Assembly (NCBI RefSeq): GCF_918797505.1
Contig: NC_092797.1
Span: forward strand, 37,151,372 to 37,215,371
Direction of reading: 5' to 3'
DNA from: Bemisia tabaci
Lineage: Eukaryota > Arthropoda > Insecta > Hemiptera > Aleyrodidae
Length of the DNA stretch: 64,000 nt
Shown here: in pieces, positions 49,401-58,081 of the stretch
How positions within the stretch are numbered: position 1 is the first letter of the stretch
How the letters are laid out: every line of letters begins with the position of its first letter
Made by a program: the position numbers and the translations under genes
Notes under the pieces: model-generated
What the model was told of the DNA's origin: nothing
What the model saw: only the letters and a program-made list of their open reading frames with translations
The model's database searches: none

Positions 49401-50427
49401 ATACAGCCGCGCGAATAGACTTTTTAGAGGTTAAATGACACGAAAATTACGATGGTCACATTAAAAAAGTCTGAAATACACTCCTTACTGCGCAATTTGC
49501 GTTGTTAGGAACGCGCTTTTTCAAATTTCCCGCGTCTGGGGGGCAGTTTTCTAATCACCGGAAACGAGCAAACGGCGGGCTCGGTGATTTCCGGAAGATG
49601 CCGAGTCGTTTTTGTTGTTGTTATTTTTTCCTTCAGTTTGTTTACAAACCCAACGTGATCTCCTATAGTGGTCCATATACGCTTTATGCGGTAACCAAAT
49701 CGATCAACTTTTAAATATCCAACGCAATCCTTCTACATTTCATTTCACGATGTCACGAGCTCCGATTTTTAGGTTATGTTGTCAGTTTTAGTTGACCGGA
49801 AATAGCCGCGAGTTGCCGTTAATTGTTTCCGTTAGAAAACTGCCCCCAGACGCGGGAAATTTGAAAAAGCGCGTTCCTAACAACACAAATTGCGCAGTAA
49901 GGAGTGTATTTCAGACTTTTTTAATGTGACCATCGTAATTTTTGTGTCATTTAACCTCTACAAAGTCTATTCGCACGGCTGTATCTCTTGCATGCAACAG
50001 GCCCATTGTTGAATCTGCAATTCAATTTTTTCCGTGTGAGAGTGGAATGAGGGCTTACTAGGGTGGTGTGCGTTGGTGCCGTTGACGGCCTCGCCGAAGT
50101 CCACGTTGGTCTCGGGGCCGAAGTCGGAGTCGAATTCGCACGGGGATCGGAAGGCGCAGCCGTTGGAGGCGAACATGTTGCCGTTGGGTCCGTTGCCATT
50201 GCTGTTGCCGAAGAGGGCTTCCTGGTCCATTGTGGCGGTTGCGGGGGCCTGGGCGGCCTGGGCGTGGGCGGTGGCGGCGGGTGCCCCGCTGCGCTGGGCC
50301 AGCGACTTGAGCGAGTGCGACTGCGCGATCACTTCGGGCGGCCGCAGGAACACCACCACCGCGGTTATGTTGTCCTTCGAGTCCTTCTTCGCTAGATGCA
50401 CCAGCGCCTCTGCTGCTCGCTCGGGAT
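43878..50427 (-). CDS. PP2C-family Ser/Thr phosphatase (PPM1E/F-like), last four exons with very long C-terminal tail
   Basis: Exons in transcript order: 50427-50059, 47998-47838, 47248-47068, 46456-43878. All visible junctions are GT/AG and the phases agree, giving about 1,096 residues to the TAA. Residues 1-45 are the end of a PP2C catalytic domain (PERAAEALVHLAKKDSKDNI then TAVVVFLRPPEV). Asp19 in SKDNIT matches the metal-binding Asp of the last PP2C motif, and FLRxPxE resembles PPM1F. Such enzymes are Mg/Mn-dependent Ser/Thr phosphatases; PPM1E/F act on PAK and CaM kinases, but the substrate here is unknown. The remaining catalytic exons were not found up to 64000. The tail is acidic and Ser-rich to about residue 810, then basic and Pro/Thr/Ala/Lys-rich. 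It could instead be another PPM subfamily with a long tail. Confidence 0.85.
45491..45622 (-). repeat. 66-bp in-frame tandem duplication in the phosphatase tail
   Basis: Units 45491-45556 and 45557-45622 are nearly identical and encode two copies of a 22-residue block (RTELT.P.FDFEMKSEPVVVES). The length is a multiple of three, so the frame is kept. Confidence 0.95.
46719..46866. mobile_element. TA-flanked MITE (Tigger/pogo-like ends)
   Basis: 148 bp with ends CGGTCAGACCTC and GAGGTCTTACTG, flanked by TA on both sides (46717-46718 and 46867-46868). The motifs CAAGGGACC and TTAAATCGCGGAATCCG inside resemble pogo/Tigger-type miniature elements. It lies in the last intron of the phosphatase gene. 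Confidence 0.7.
46911..47034. mobile_element. Palindromic MITE, family 1, copy 2
   Basis: Second copy of the element at 6718-6843, in the same orientation: GGACGTATTT at one end, AAATACATCC at the other, with CATTAAGACATGGCCCCTAG and ATATATGCATGACAGGGCTC inside. It lies 34 bp from the third visible phosphatase exon. Confidence 0.85.
47068..47248 (-). CDS. Phosphatase gene, third visible exon
   Basis: Acceptor GTCATAG, donor GTAAGT. It encodes FDNLDHALNPNAAEFVPTSP followed by VEKSSSVSETNPGLTNN, with the start in phase 0 and a one-base carry into the last exon. Confidence 0.88.
47838..47998 (-). CDS. Phosphatase gene, second visible exon
   Basis: Acceptor TTGTTACAG, donor GTAAGC. The split codon A+TG gives Met, then IIPDIKSLKEEKKLKLERD and an acidic SEEDDDDDEDERWDY cluster. 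Confidence 0.88.
49179..50037. mobile_element. Fold-back element with CACGGAAAAAATT ends, next to a phosphatase exon
   Basis: Left arm 49179-49210 plus 49381-49566 and right arm 49826-50037 are inverted copies (for example GGGCCTGTTGCATGCAAGAG and GCGTCTGGGGG...CAGTTTTCTAA). The left arm is interrupted by a separate 170-bp palindrome. The right end is about 20 bp from the donor side of the exon ending at 50059. Confidence 0.88.
49211..49380. mobile_element. Palindromic MITE nested in the left arm of the fold-back element
   Basis: The ends ATTAAATTGCTAAAAAAG and its inverse (TTTTTTAGCGATTTAAT) enclose a hairpin built on CAACGTAGATTTCACAACAC. It is missing from the matching place in the right arm (near 50010), so it inserted after the host element was formed. 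Confidence 0.9.
50059..50427 (-). CDS. Phosphatase exon with PP2C C-terminal motif
   Basis: Acceptor TGTTGCAG, donor GTAAGC. It encodes the final PP2C strand-helix segment with SKDNITAVVVFL, then an Ala/Gln-rich linker and an Asn/Gly-rich stretch (FGNSNGNGPNGN). It is GC-rich compared with the surroundings, as expected for a coding exon. It starts with two bases of a split codon. Confidence 0.92.
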
Positions 50428-50472
50428 CTGCAACATAGAAAAACGCAATTTTAAAACCACATTCATTGATTC

Positions 50473-50857
50473 TAGAGTACCTGTATAGGGAGAGTACTGA
50501 CAGATCTGAAACTCCGAAAGTCCATCAGGCCTTCACCGATGCCTCCGCGAATAAAGTTAGGGCCCAAAAGGGCAGCCAACCTATGAATTTCAATTATCCA
50601 GAGCGATTTACTGATACTATTGTTACGAACCGTCCTTTATTAAGCACGTGTTTGACTCAGTTTTTGCATAAATGTACTCAATTTCGCGGAAGAACGCTCA
50701 TTTCTGTACATTCTTGGCCATCTTGGTTAGAATTGGAATCTGCAGACTGGCAGTGAAATTTTGTGCTTTAGAAGTTGGTTAGAAGGGTGGCTGCACGTTT
50801 GGGCCCCAAGCCCTCCATGAACCGATCTGTCGGTACTCTCCCTATACAGGTACTCTA
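50473..50857. mobile_element. hAT-type MITE, family A, copy 1
   Basis: 385 bp with inverted ends TAGAGTACCTGTATAGGGAG and its complement, flanked by the perfect 8-bp direct repeat ATTGATTC (50465-50472 and 50858-50865). TAGAG ends plus an 8-bp target duplication are typical of the hAT superfamily. It has no transposase and is non-autonomous. Confidence 0.95.
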
Positions 50858-50988
50858 ATTGATTCCATAGCTCATACAAGGGTACTGGAGCAATGTATGT
50901 GTGGGGGATTCGCGATTTGAGACAATGAAACCTCCACGCAGTCCACATATAGTCAGAAATAAGGGGGGGGGGGCGGCCCTCCCCACAA

Positions 50989-51129
50989 TTGGACTTCATT
51001 TTGCAATTCGGAACTATAACCTCCGACCCATCTGTAAAAGCACTTATCTGGATAGAGAAACTAATGGTACATACGATGGTTTTAAACTGAGGCACAATTT
51101 ATAGTTCCTAATTGCGAAATGTAGTCCAA
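50989..51129. mobile_element. Palindromic MITE with TTGGACTTCATTTTGCAATT ends
   Basis: 141 bp with the left end inverted at the right (AATTGCGAAATGTAGTCCAA) and GGAACTATAA/TTATAGTTCC inside. It appears related to the arms of the fold-back element at 56186-56600. Confidence 0.8.
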
Positions 51130-51130
51130 A

Positions 51131-51440
51131 TCTGCTTGGCCCCTTCCAAAAAATGTCATGGACCCAAGCAACTAATTAATCTTGAGGTGAAAGGCATAGG
51201 GAATGTAATAAAACCCAACAGTGTTACGTGTTGAATGAACTAAAGCCCACAGTAATATTGATATTTTCAAAACAAGTCAGCAAATCTGTCATCGGTAATA
51301 TTTAATTTCATTTAATCTGCCATTGAGAATGGCTTAAAAATTGCTCTCGAGACGTTCCAATTTTCAAAAATTTCCCCAAGAAGGCCTTCCGGGCCCCCCT
51401 CTGCAGATGGGGGAACCCCCCCCCCCCACCCCCTTGACCC
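51131..51440. repeat. Interspersed repeat with C-rich end
   Basis: Shares a CCCCTTCCAA.AAATGT start, an AAATTGCT...GAGAC block, TTTTCAAAAATTT and a GGG.CCCCCC end with 60220-60390. Both are probably members of one degenerate transposon family. It ends in a C run at about 51417-51426. Confidence 0.55.
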
Positions 51441-51539
51441 AAGTTCTATACACCAATGTGCCCGCCCCGTAGAAAATTCCTAGTTCCGCCCATGAGTGCA
51501 CACTGTCGGGCGCCGCGCCGCCCGACTAGAACCACGCGT

Positions 51540-52130
51540 CACAAGTTTCGAACCCTTTTCCGTTTCTACCGTAATAGAAAGAAAAACACATTTTCTTATT
51601 GTCAAAATTTAGAATTTTGGACCACGTTTAATTTTTGTTAAAAGAAATAAAAAATACGTCGTATGGAAATTTTCCGTGAATATATTAGAAATTATGCACA
51701 AAAAAAGTTGTCAAGAAATTCTAAGAAAACTGCTGGTTAGCTTTATCCTACAGAAATAAAACATGAGCGGAGGTGTACAACGTTGCAATCGGAAATACAC
51801 AGGTTCCTCTCGATTGTCGCCATCGATGCTTGACTGCAGCTGCGGAAGGCGCTTTGAGATAACTATTCGACCACGGGTGATGTCCATATTGCCGCTAGCT
51901 GGAGTTGAAGGCGCGTCATGACGCGACGATGACACCACCACGTAACCAGGCTGCGCTGACTGTCGTCACGGCATTATTGATAGCACTGCTAGACTATAGA
52001 ACTGCACGTCATAATTCTTGAACCTTCCTCCATTTCTACCGTAATTAAAAGAAAAATATGTTTCTTTACTGCAAAATTTTAGAATTTTGGACCACGTGTA
52101 ATTTTTTTTTAAGAACTAACAAAAACATCG
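51540..52130. repeat. Diverged direct repeat, offset 470 bp
   Basis: TTTCTACCGTAAT...TTTTAGAATTTTGGACCACG occurs near 51563 and again near 52033, with similarity extending to about 170 bp. It is a degenerate tandem duplication or a pair of terminal repeats. The sequence between them has no convincing ORF. Confidence 0.7.
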
Positions 52131-52370
52131 CCTCGAAAGTTCCTGTGAATAAACTTGAATTAATTGAGGAAAATATGGTCAATGAGATTTCATTTTGCAT
52201 AGAACTGATTGTGCAGGGCTCTTGTATAGAACTACCTATAAACTCAACCTATGTACTACCAAATTTAAATGTTTAAAATGTCATAATTCCACGAACGGTA
52301 AACGATTGAACTATTTCCGCAACATTGAATTCGTACGTCGTTCCTACGAAGAACCCCGTCATTCAAGCCC

Positions 52371-52400
52371 GATTTCAGTGTCTGCCGAGACACTGAAATC
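52371..52400. repeat. Short perfect hairpin
   Basis: A 13-bp perfect stem (GATTTCAGTGTCT) with a 4-base loop. Confidence 0.9.
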
Positions 52401-52837
52401 GTCTCAGAGATTGAAATGAGGTTTCAACACTGGTCGAGACCTCATCTCATTCACTGAAAGCGTGCAGCGTCGACACACTCACCGGCGAGTAAATGAAATT
52501 CTGAACCGTGTAGATCATTACGTATCGAATTGGATAAACAGCTTGAAAACAACCCGCTTCGCCTCGTGGAATGGTCGATCCGATGGACATAATACTCTAT
52601 TGTTTCGTCCACACTCTTAAGTGCTTGAACGGAAGCGTGCTAGAACAAAGGGACCGTCAGATTACCACCTTCCTCAACACCTCCGAATGTGCACCGAACA
52701 AACTTCACGATCGCGTATAAGGCCGGGCTCCACTTTACAGCACCATCATCGTTGTGATACAACTGGTGCAAAGAAAACAACTGAAACGATAGTAAGACTG
52801 TAGATGCCAAGAGCTCTTTACCCATAAGGACATTGAA

Positions 52838-52869
<32 letters not shown>

Positions 52870-53235
52870 CTAGTGACTTTTTAAAGACTTTCCCCGGCTG
52901 AGTTCACAAGTAATGAAAATTATATCATCTTTTCCCCCGAAAACTGATTGAAGGCTGTCCCCGAAAGGACAGGAACAAAAAAAGTTGCTCTACTAATTTC
53001 TGTAGCTAAAAAATTAATTAATTTCCTAATACTTCCTAGTATTCAGGGTCTGGCTTCTGGATGGAAACCAGCAATTTTTCTTCCCATTTTCCCTCAAATT
53101 CTCTCGAGGCGATTGATGATTTTGTCAGCTTTCGAGTTTCGACTAATTTTTTCAGCGCTGAGCCAACGCAGACCGCCAAAAAGAGCAAATCTTTTTTGGA
53201 GCGGAAATAGAAATAAAATTCCCGGTTTTTTTCCA

Positions 53236-53513
53236 TACACTGAAAAAAAAAATTCTCATTAGTTATTATTTTGACTTAAAGCGAAGTTTCTTCTGGCAAA
53301 ATTTATTTTTCTTTAGGTAAAGAAACATCGTTTTGTTGTCGTTTTTAAAACTTAAACTTAACAAACAAAACGACACTTTTTTAACTAAAAAAAACTAACA
53401 TTAAGGTGGATCCGCGCGGATTTAACTAAAAAAAATTAAAAAACCAAATTTTGTCGAGAAGAAACGACGATTTAGGTAGAAATAATATCTAAAGAAAATT
53501 GTTTTTCAGTGTA
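53236..53513. mobile_element. Fold-back MITE with TACACTGAAAAA ends
   Basis: 278 bp. The ends TACACTGAAAAA and TTTTTCAGTGTA are inverted. The inner blocks GTTTCTTCTGGCAAAATTT / AAATTTTGTCGAGAAGAAAC and GTTTTGTTGTCGTTTT / AAACAAAACGAC give stacked hairpins. Confidence 0.82.
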
Positions 53514-53622
53514 GACTTCCCTCGAAATTTTCGATTTCCCGAGGATTTTGCATCTCCTCGTGAGACAAAGCATTTCCCGGTTTATCCACGTGACACGTGT
53601 CCGGTTTATGCATTGTGTGCTT

Positions 53623-53787
53623 CAGTGGCGTGGCGTGAATTGCGATGTATCGATTGTTATGCCATTTAAACTCAAGGTAAAGAATCGATTATTAAGGTGT
53701 TCGCTGCGAACACCCTGTCTATCGATCCTTTTCCATAGGTTTAAATGGCATAACAATCGATAGATCGCAAAGCGCACCACGCCAATG
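53623..53787. mobile_element. hAT-type MITE, family B, copy 1
   Basis: 165 bp, palindromic, beginning CAGTGGCGTGGCGTGAATTG and ending in the near-inverse CACCACGCCAATG. It is flanked by a perfect 8-bp direct repeat GTGTGCTT (53615-53622 and 53788-53795). Confidence 0.96.
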
Positions 53788-53865
53788 GTGTGCTTGTTGC
53801 CTTCGCTTAAATTATTTGCAGGCAATAAGAGGCTGTATCCGGCAAAAGCGATGCCCGGTCAGTAT

Positions 53866-54030
53866 CTGTGGCGTGGAGTGAATTGCGATGTATCGATTGT
53901 TATGTCATTTAAATTTATGGTAAAGAATCGATTACTAAGGTGTTCGCTGCGAATACCCTGTTGATCGATAATTTTCCGTAGGTTTAAATGACAGATCGAC
54001 CGATATATCGCAAAGCACGCCACGCCACTG
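53866..54030. mobile_element. hAT-type MITE, family B, copy 2
   Basis: 165 bp, the same length and orientation as copy 1 and only 78 bp away. It is flanked by a different perfect 8-bp repeat, GTCAGTAT (53858-53865 and 54031-54038), so the two copies inserted independently rather than by local duplication. Confidence 0.96.
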
Positions 54031-54285
54031 GTCAGTATGCTAATCCTATTCGACGACCTTGCGGGAGATCAACAGACCGATAATCGACTTGAGTTGAGGA
54101 CACTTGCGGAAACACACAGACGAAAATGGCGGGAGTTTGAAGAATTGCAACCGAATAACGAAAATTATTCACCAAGCCTGGAGAAACCGACGCAATGATG
54201 ACCATGAGGATTGAAACCTTACTGATCCGCTTATGGACAAGTATTGAAATTGAAAATTTCAGCAAAATACTTCGATGACCGATAT

Positions 54286-54397
54286 TAGAGTACCTGTTGT
54301 TGAAATTTATAGACAAAGCTATAGATAAAAGAAACCAAAAGGGATACGGAGGGATCCTATTAGTAGAAGCGCGGGTGGTTGCAGGGCAGGTACTCTA
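54286..54397. mobile_element. Rearranged family A remnant
   Basis: 112 bp between TAGAGTACCTG and CAGGTACTCTA. The right end carries an 8-bp direct repeat GTGGTTGC (54375-54382 and 54398-54405) around only 15 bp. Sequences matching family A in inverse orientation continue at about 54600-54790, so this is a broken or composite copy. Confidence 0.65.
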
Positions 54398-54599
54398 GTG
54401 GTTGCAACAGACAAAAGAAGTAAGTAGTAGACTAACTAACGGCAACCCACGGTACGAGAGGTCCTATGATTAGTCCATCATTTTCTCCCTAATAGTCCAT
54501 GGGAATGACCCATTTCAACCAATAGGATGGCTCCATACCCACTATGTCTTCTGTGTCTATAGCTTCGTCTATCAATTTCAACATTCAGTCGACTGTGTG

Positions 54600-54790
54600 A
54601 TGTGAGTGCGGACTCGTCGAAATATGAGAGCTCTAAGGGCCCGAAAGGGCAAAAAAATGTCACTGCCAATCTTCAGATTCCGATATCAAACCAAGATGGC
54701 CAATGAGTGTTCATGAGCGAGCGTTCTTCCGCAAAAATTAGTGAATTTATGCAAAAACTGAGTCAAATTAATACGTGCTTTACAAACGGC
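54600..54790. mobile_element. Degenerate inverted copy of hAT family A interior
   Basis: Read on the minus strand it matches 50640-50760: GACTCAGTTTTTGCATAAAT, GCGGAAGAACGCTC, then GGCCATCTTGGTT and GATTGGCAGTGA. Confidence 0.8.
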
Positions 54791-54799
54791 GAGTCATAG

Positions 54800-55065
54800 C
54801 AATTGAGGGGCTCGGAGGACGAGGTGCACAAGTGCATTTTTTGCTATTTCAAGAAATACGTGTTTGAAGTTTCAAAATTGCATGGAGCCTCATTTGCCTC
54901 ATGGCAGAGAGGAAATTAAACTCACTTTTTAATGCAATCAAGTTGGACTTTAGTTGTGACTTTTTCACAGAGTATACTTTCAAACTAGTTTTTGTTGAGT
55001 TCACGAAAATCTAAATTTTTTTAAAAACCACACTTATGCAACTTGCCCTCCAAGCCCCTCCATTG
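54800..55065. mobile_element. MITE, family 2, best preserved copy
   Basis: The left end CAATTGAGGGGCTCGGAGG is inverted at the right as CCTCCAAGCCCCTCCATTG, with AAGTG blocks inside both ends. It is 266 bp with no ORF. No clear target duplication was found. Confidence 0.82.
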
Positions 55066-55434
55066 TAATAATAATCACTTTGGATAATTTGAATACATAG
55101 GTTGGCTGCTTTTTGGCATGTTTGCATCTTGAGGTTTGTTTACCCTGTGACGTAGGTCGGTACAACCTGGCCAGCGAAATCCGGAATGCGAAGTATTAAA
55201 AACGGATCAAAACGTCCGATTTTTTTGCTTAAATCAACTCATGATATAATTTCAAGCACTTATAGAATGACTTTTTTCCATAAATTACACCATTTCCAAG
55301 AAAATCGATGATAAACATCGCTGTACCGACCCACGTCATCAAAAAACTTCCAAGATGCCCGAAATGCAAACACCTCATTTTTTTCTCTATGGCCTTTTGG
55401 GCTTTTTGTGAAACTTGGAAAATCCCGTGGCGCT

Positions 55435-55640
55435 GCTGTTGCCAAGTCGCGACGTGGCAACAGCGCGGCGTCGTTTTTGGGGCGGGCGCGGGGCGCGGGG
55501 GCGGGGCGCGGGGGCGAGTCGATGCACCCGGACGAAAACAAACGCTCGGAGGGCGAGCCGGAGCCGGCGGCTGCGTGACCGCGCGCGTGAGACGCGATGC
55601 TACTTGGGGCGCGAGCGCGTGACGTGACGCCCCCCCCCCC
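55435..55640. other. Very GC-rich island with G-run repeats
   Basis: About 200 bp of mostly G and C in a generally AT-rich window. It has a 10-bp stem hairpin (55435-55464, GCTGTTGCCA), a twice-repeated GGGGCGCGGGGGC motif near 55490-55517 and many CpG. It ends in a C run (55630-55644). It may be a promoter-like CpG patch or transposon material; no gene start was found beside it. Confidence 0.6.
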
Positions 55641-55795
55641 CCCCTTCCGGAATTCCGAGAAAAGAGCCCGACGAATTCGGCTGAGACTTGGCCCAGTTTC
55701 AAGACGCTCCGAGTTTGAGTTTCATGCGTGCGACCGCGGGTCATGCAACAGTTGCCACGCCCCCCCCCCCCCCCCTTCTTTGGGCATGCAACCGC

Positions 55796-56107
55796 TAGAG
55801 TCCCTTTATACTGAGAGTCAAGACAATTCGGCTCATGGATGTCACAAACGGGAATAAAGATTACAGAAATTGAACGTTTTTCGTAATCTTTGATCGCCCC
55901 ATTCTCAAATGCCTCTCTCCGTTCCTCCTCTCATTCCGTTTGTTCCTTGCCGAACCCGTAATTCCCTGGTCCATTCCAGATTATAATCTTTGCAATTGGT
56001 GAAAATGTAATCTTTATTCCCGTTTGTGACACTGTGGAGGCCTAAAATACGGGAACCAATCAGAAATGGATTCAAATTGTCTTGACTCTCAGTATGAAGG
56101 GACTCCA
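55796..56107. mobile_element. hAT-type MITE, family C
   Basis: 312 bp with ends TAGAGTCCCTTTATACTGAG and an inverted right end finishing GGGACTCCA. It is flanked by a perfect 8-bp direct repeat GCAACCGC (55788-55795 and 56108-56115). The interior also folds (TAATCTTTATTCCCGTTTGT at both sides). Confidence 0.96.
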
Positions 56108-56185
56108 GCAACCGCGGGCACGATGGTCGGAGAGTACTAGGAGGCGGTGGTGGGTTCGGATTTGGGCAGCGTTTTTAGGGGACGT

Positions 56186-56600
56186 CATTTCGACTGCATT
56201 TTGCAATTTGGAGCTGAAGTTTCTGGCTCATTGTCAGTTGGATTGCATTTCGCAAAAAAGAACCACTAGCATTGCAATGATGCTAAGATTGTGCAACTTC
56301 ATCTGGTGCAATAAAATTGCCGAAATCGTGAAAAACTATGAAATTTAGATGGTAATTTTTGTCTTAAATTTATAGTTTTTAGCGAGTAAAATAGAAACTA
56401 TTAATGGATAATCGGGATTTTCCTCCAAGACAAAAGAAGTTGCACAATCTTAGCAACATTGCAATGCTAGTGGTTCCTTTTTGCAAAATGCAATCCAGTT
56501 CAGTGACAACGCATGTACCGTTACTTTACCTAGGTGCATACGTGCTTTTACCAGAGAGCCAGAAATTGTCGTTCCTGATGAAATAGAAAATGAAGTCCGT
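56186..56600. mobile_element. Fold-back element
   Basis: Left-arm blocks GGATTGCATTT and GAACCACTAGCATTGCAATG and GCTAAGATTGTGCAACTTC recur inverted at 56440-56500, and TTTCTGGCTC recurs inverted near 56555. Borders are approximate. Confidence 0.7.
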
Positions 56601-57186
56601 TCGATAGGGTACAGCCCACTGAAGTTGTTGGTCATCGAAACCTAACTTCGGTTCCGGTAACTCGGAAGCAGATCCAGCAATTTGGCAACACCGGATTTCC
56701 TCCTTTTAAACCTATACTAAATAATTTTCACCGAGAAAATCTCTGGACATTCCTAACTGCTAAAATTTCACTGCTTTTTCTTCTGATCCAAAGCAGAAAT
56801 CAGGAAAAATTTGGACGAAAATTGCACAGGTACATGTCATTCCTGTACAAAATTGAACTGTTAGAGTTAATTTTGTGACTTTCGAATGAAGTTACGTTTC
56901 TTCGTCCAAGAAACGACAAGTTGTAACCAAAATTTTTGCTTGGTTTTTTTCTTTTCTTTTTTTTCAAGCGGAAATAGGATTATTCAGGAGTGTCGAAGGA
57001 ATTTACCCTTAGACGAAGAAGTCATTAAGTTTTCGCGGGTTCTCACAAAATATTCGAGGAAATAAGGATTAAAGCACGATACGGAGGTGTAGATCTACTA
57101 TCTGCGGCTATCGTGTATAGCTTGCTGCGTCAAGAGATCGGAAGGCGTACGATGAGTCCGTTCTGATCGTTGGACGGCGCGCGGCG

Positions 57187-57418
57187 CACAGTGGATCGAG
57201 TCAATGGGAGAGGTCGGACAAAATTTGGAAACTTTAAACGCTCATAACTTCGTTTTTTCACAATTTTATGGTCTTAAAAACGGTCCCATTGTTTTTCTCG
57301 TCAAATATTTCTCACGAGTTACCCTTCAAATTTAAAATTTGACAAAATAAACATCAAAATTTGCGGTTTTAGTAAAAAATTCCGTGTCCGACCTACCTGA
57401 TTGACTCGATCCACTGTG
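57187..57418. mobile_element. Transib-like non-autonomous element
   Basis: 232 bp with 19-bp perfect inverted ends CACAGTGGATCGAGTCAAT. It is flanked by a perfect 5-bp direct repeat CGGCG (57182-57186 and 57419-57423). CAC-A-GTG ends and a CG-rich 5-bp target duplication are the known hallmarks of Transib, the superfamily related to RAG1. It has no transposase ORF. Confidence 0.93.
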
Positions 57419-57680
57419 CGGCGGGAGAAGTGAGAACGGGACCTTTACGGGCGGCTGCCGCGGCATTCCTGCGCGGAACCGATTAAGTTTAATGTTTCGT
57501 GCCCTTGGAAAACGCTTTCCATTCTCAATTCTCGGGCCTGGATCGGGATACCGCCGTGCTAAGGAAGAACGCCGTATGATCGTTCGAGAGTTGCCAAATT
57601 GCCCCGGATAAAAAATGTATTCTTGAGAACAATGAGGCGTATTTTTCCTTGAAATTTTCAGGAATTTTAGACGAAATTAC

Positions 57681-58066
57681 TAGAGTACCTGTACAGCGAG
57701 AGTATGGACAGATGCGAAACTCCGAAAATCCATCAGGCCTTCACCGATGCTTCTGCGAATAAAGTTAGGGCCCGGCAATGCAGCCGACCTATGAATTTCA
57801 ATTATCCAGAACGATTTACTAATACTATCGTTACGAACCGTCGTTAATTAAGCACGTGTTTGACTCAGTTTTTGCATAAATTTACTCAATTTCGCGGAAG
57901 AACGCTCATTTCTGTACATTCTTGGCCGTCTTGGTTAGAATTGGAATCTGCAGACTGGCAATGAAATTTTGTGCGTTAGAAGTTGGTTAGAAGGGTGGCT
58001 GCACTTTAGGGGCCCTAAGCCCTCCATGAAGCGATCTGTCCATACTCTCGCTATGTAGGTACTCTA
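57681..58066. mobile_element. hAT-type MITE, family A, copy 2
   Basis: 386 bp, same orientation and nearly the same length as 50473-50857. The ends are TAGAGTACCTGTACAGCGAG and GTAGGTACTCTA. It is flanked by GAAATTAC / GAAATTAT (57673-57680 and 58067-58074), an 8-bp duplication with one change. Confidence 0.94.
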
Positions 58067-58081
58067 GAAATTATGGACAAA

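Noticed and set aside
50073..50438. Plus-strand ORFs opposite the PP2C exon
   Set aside because: Antisense of a GC-rich coding exon; the minus strand carries the recognisable SKDNITAVVVFL motif.
55229..55744. 171-codon minus-strand ORF and overlapping plus-strand ORFs at 55308-55627
   Set aside because: Stop codons are rare by chance in this GC-rich patch; all frames are open at once and none shows a known domain.
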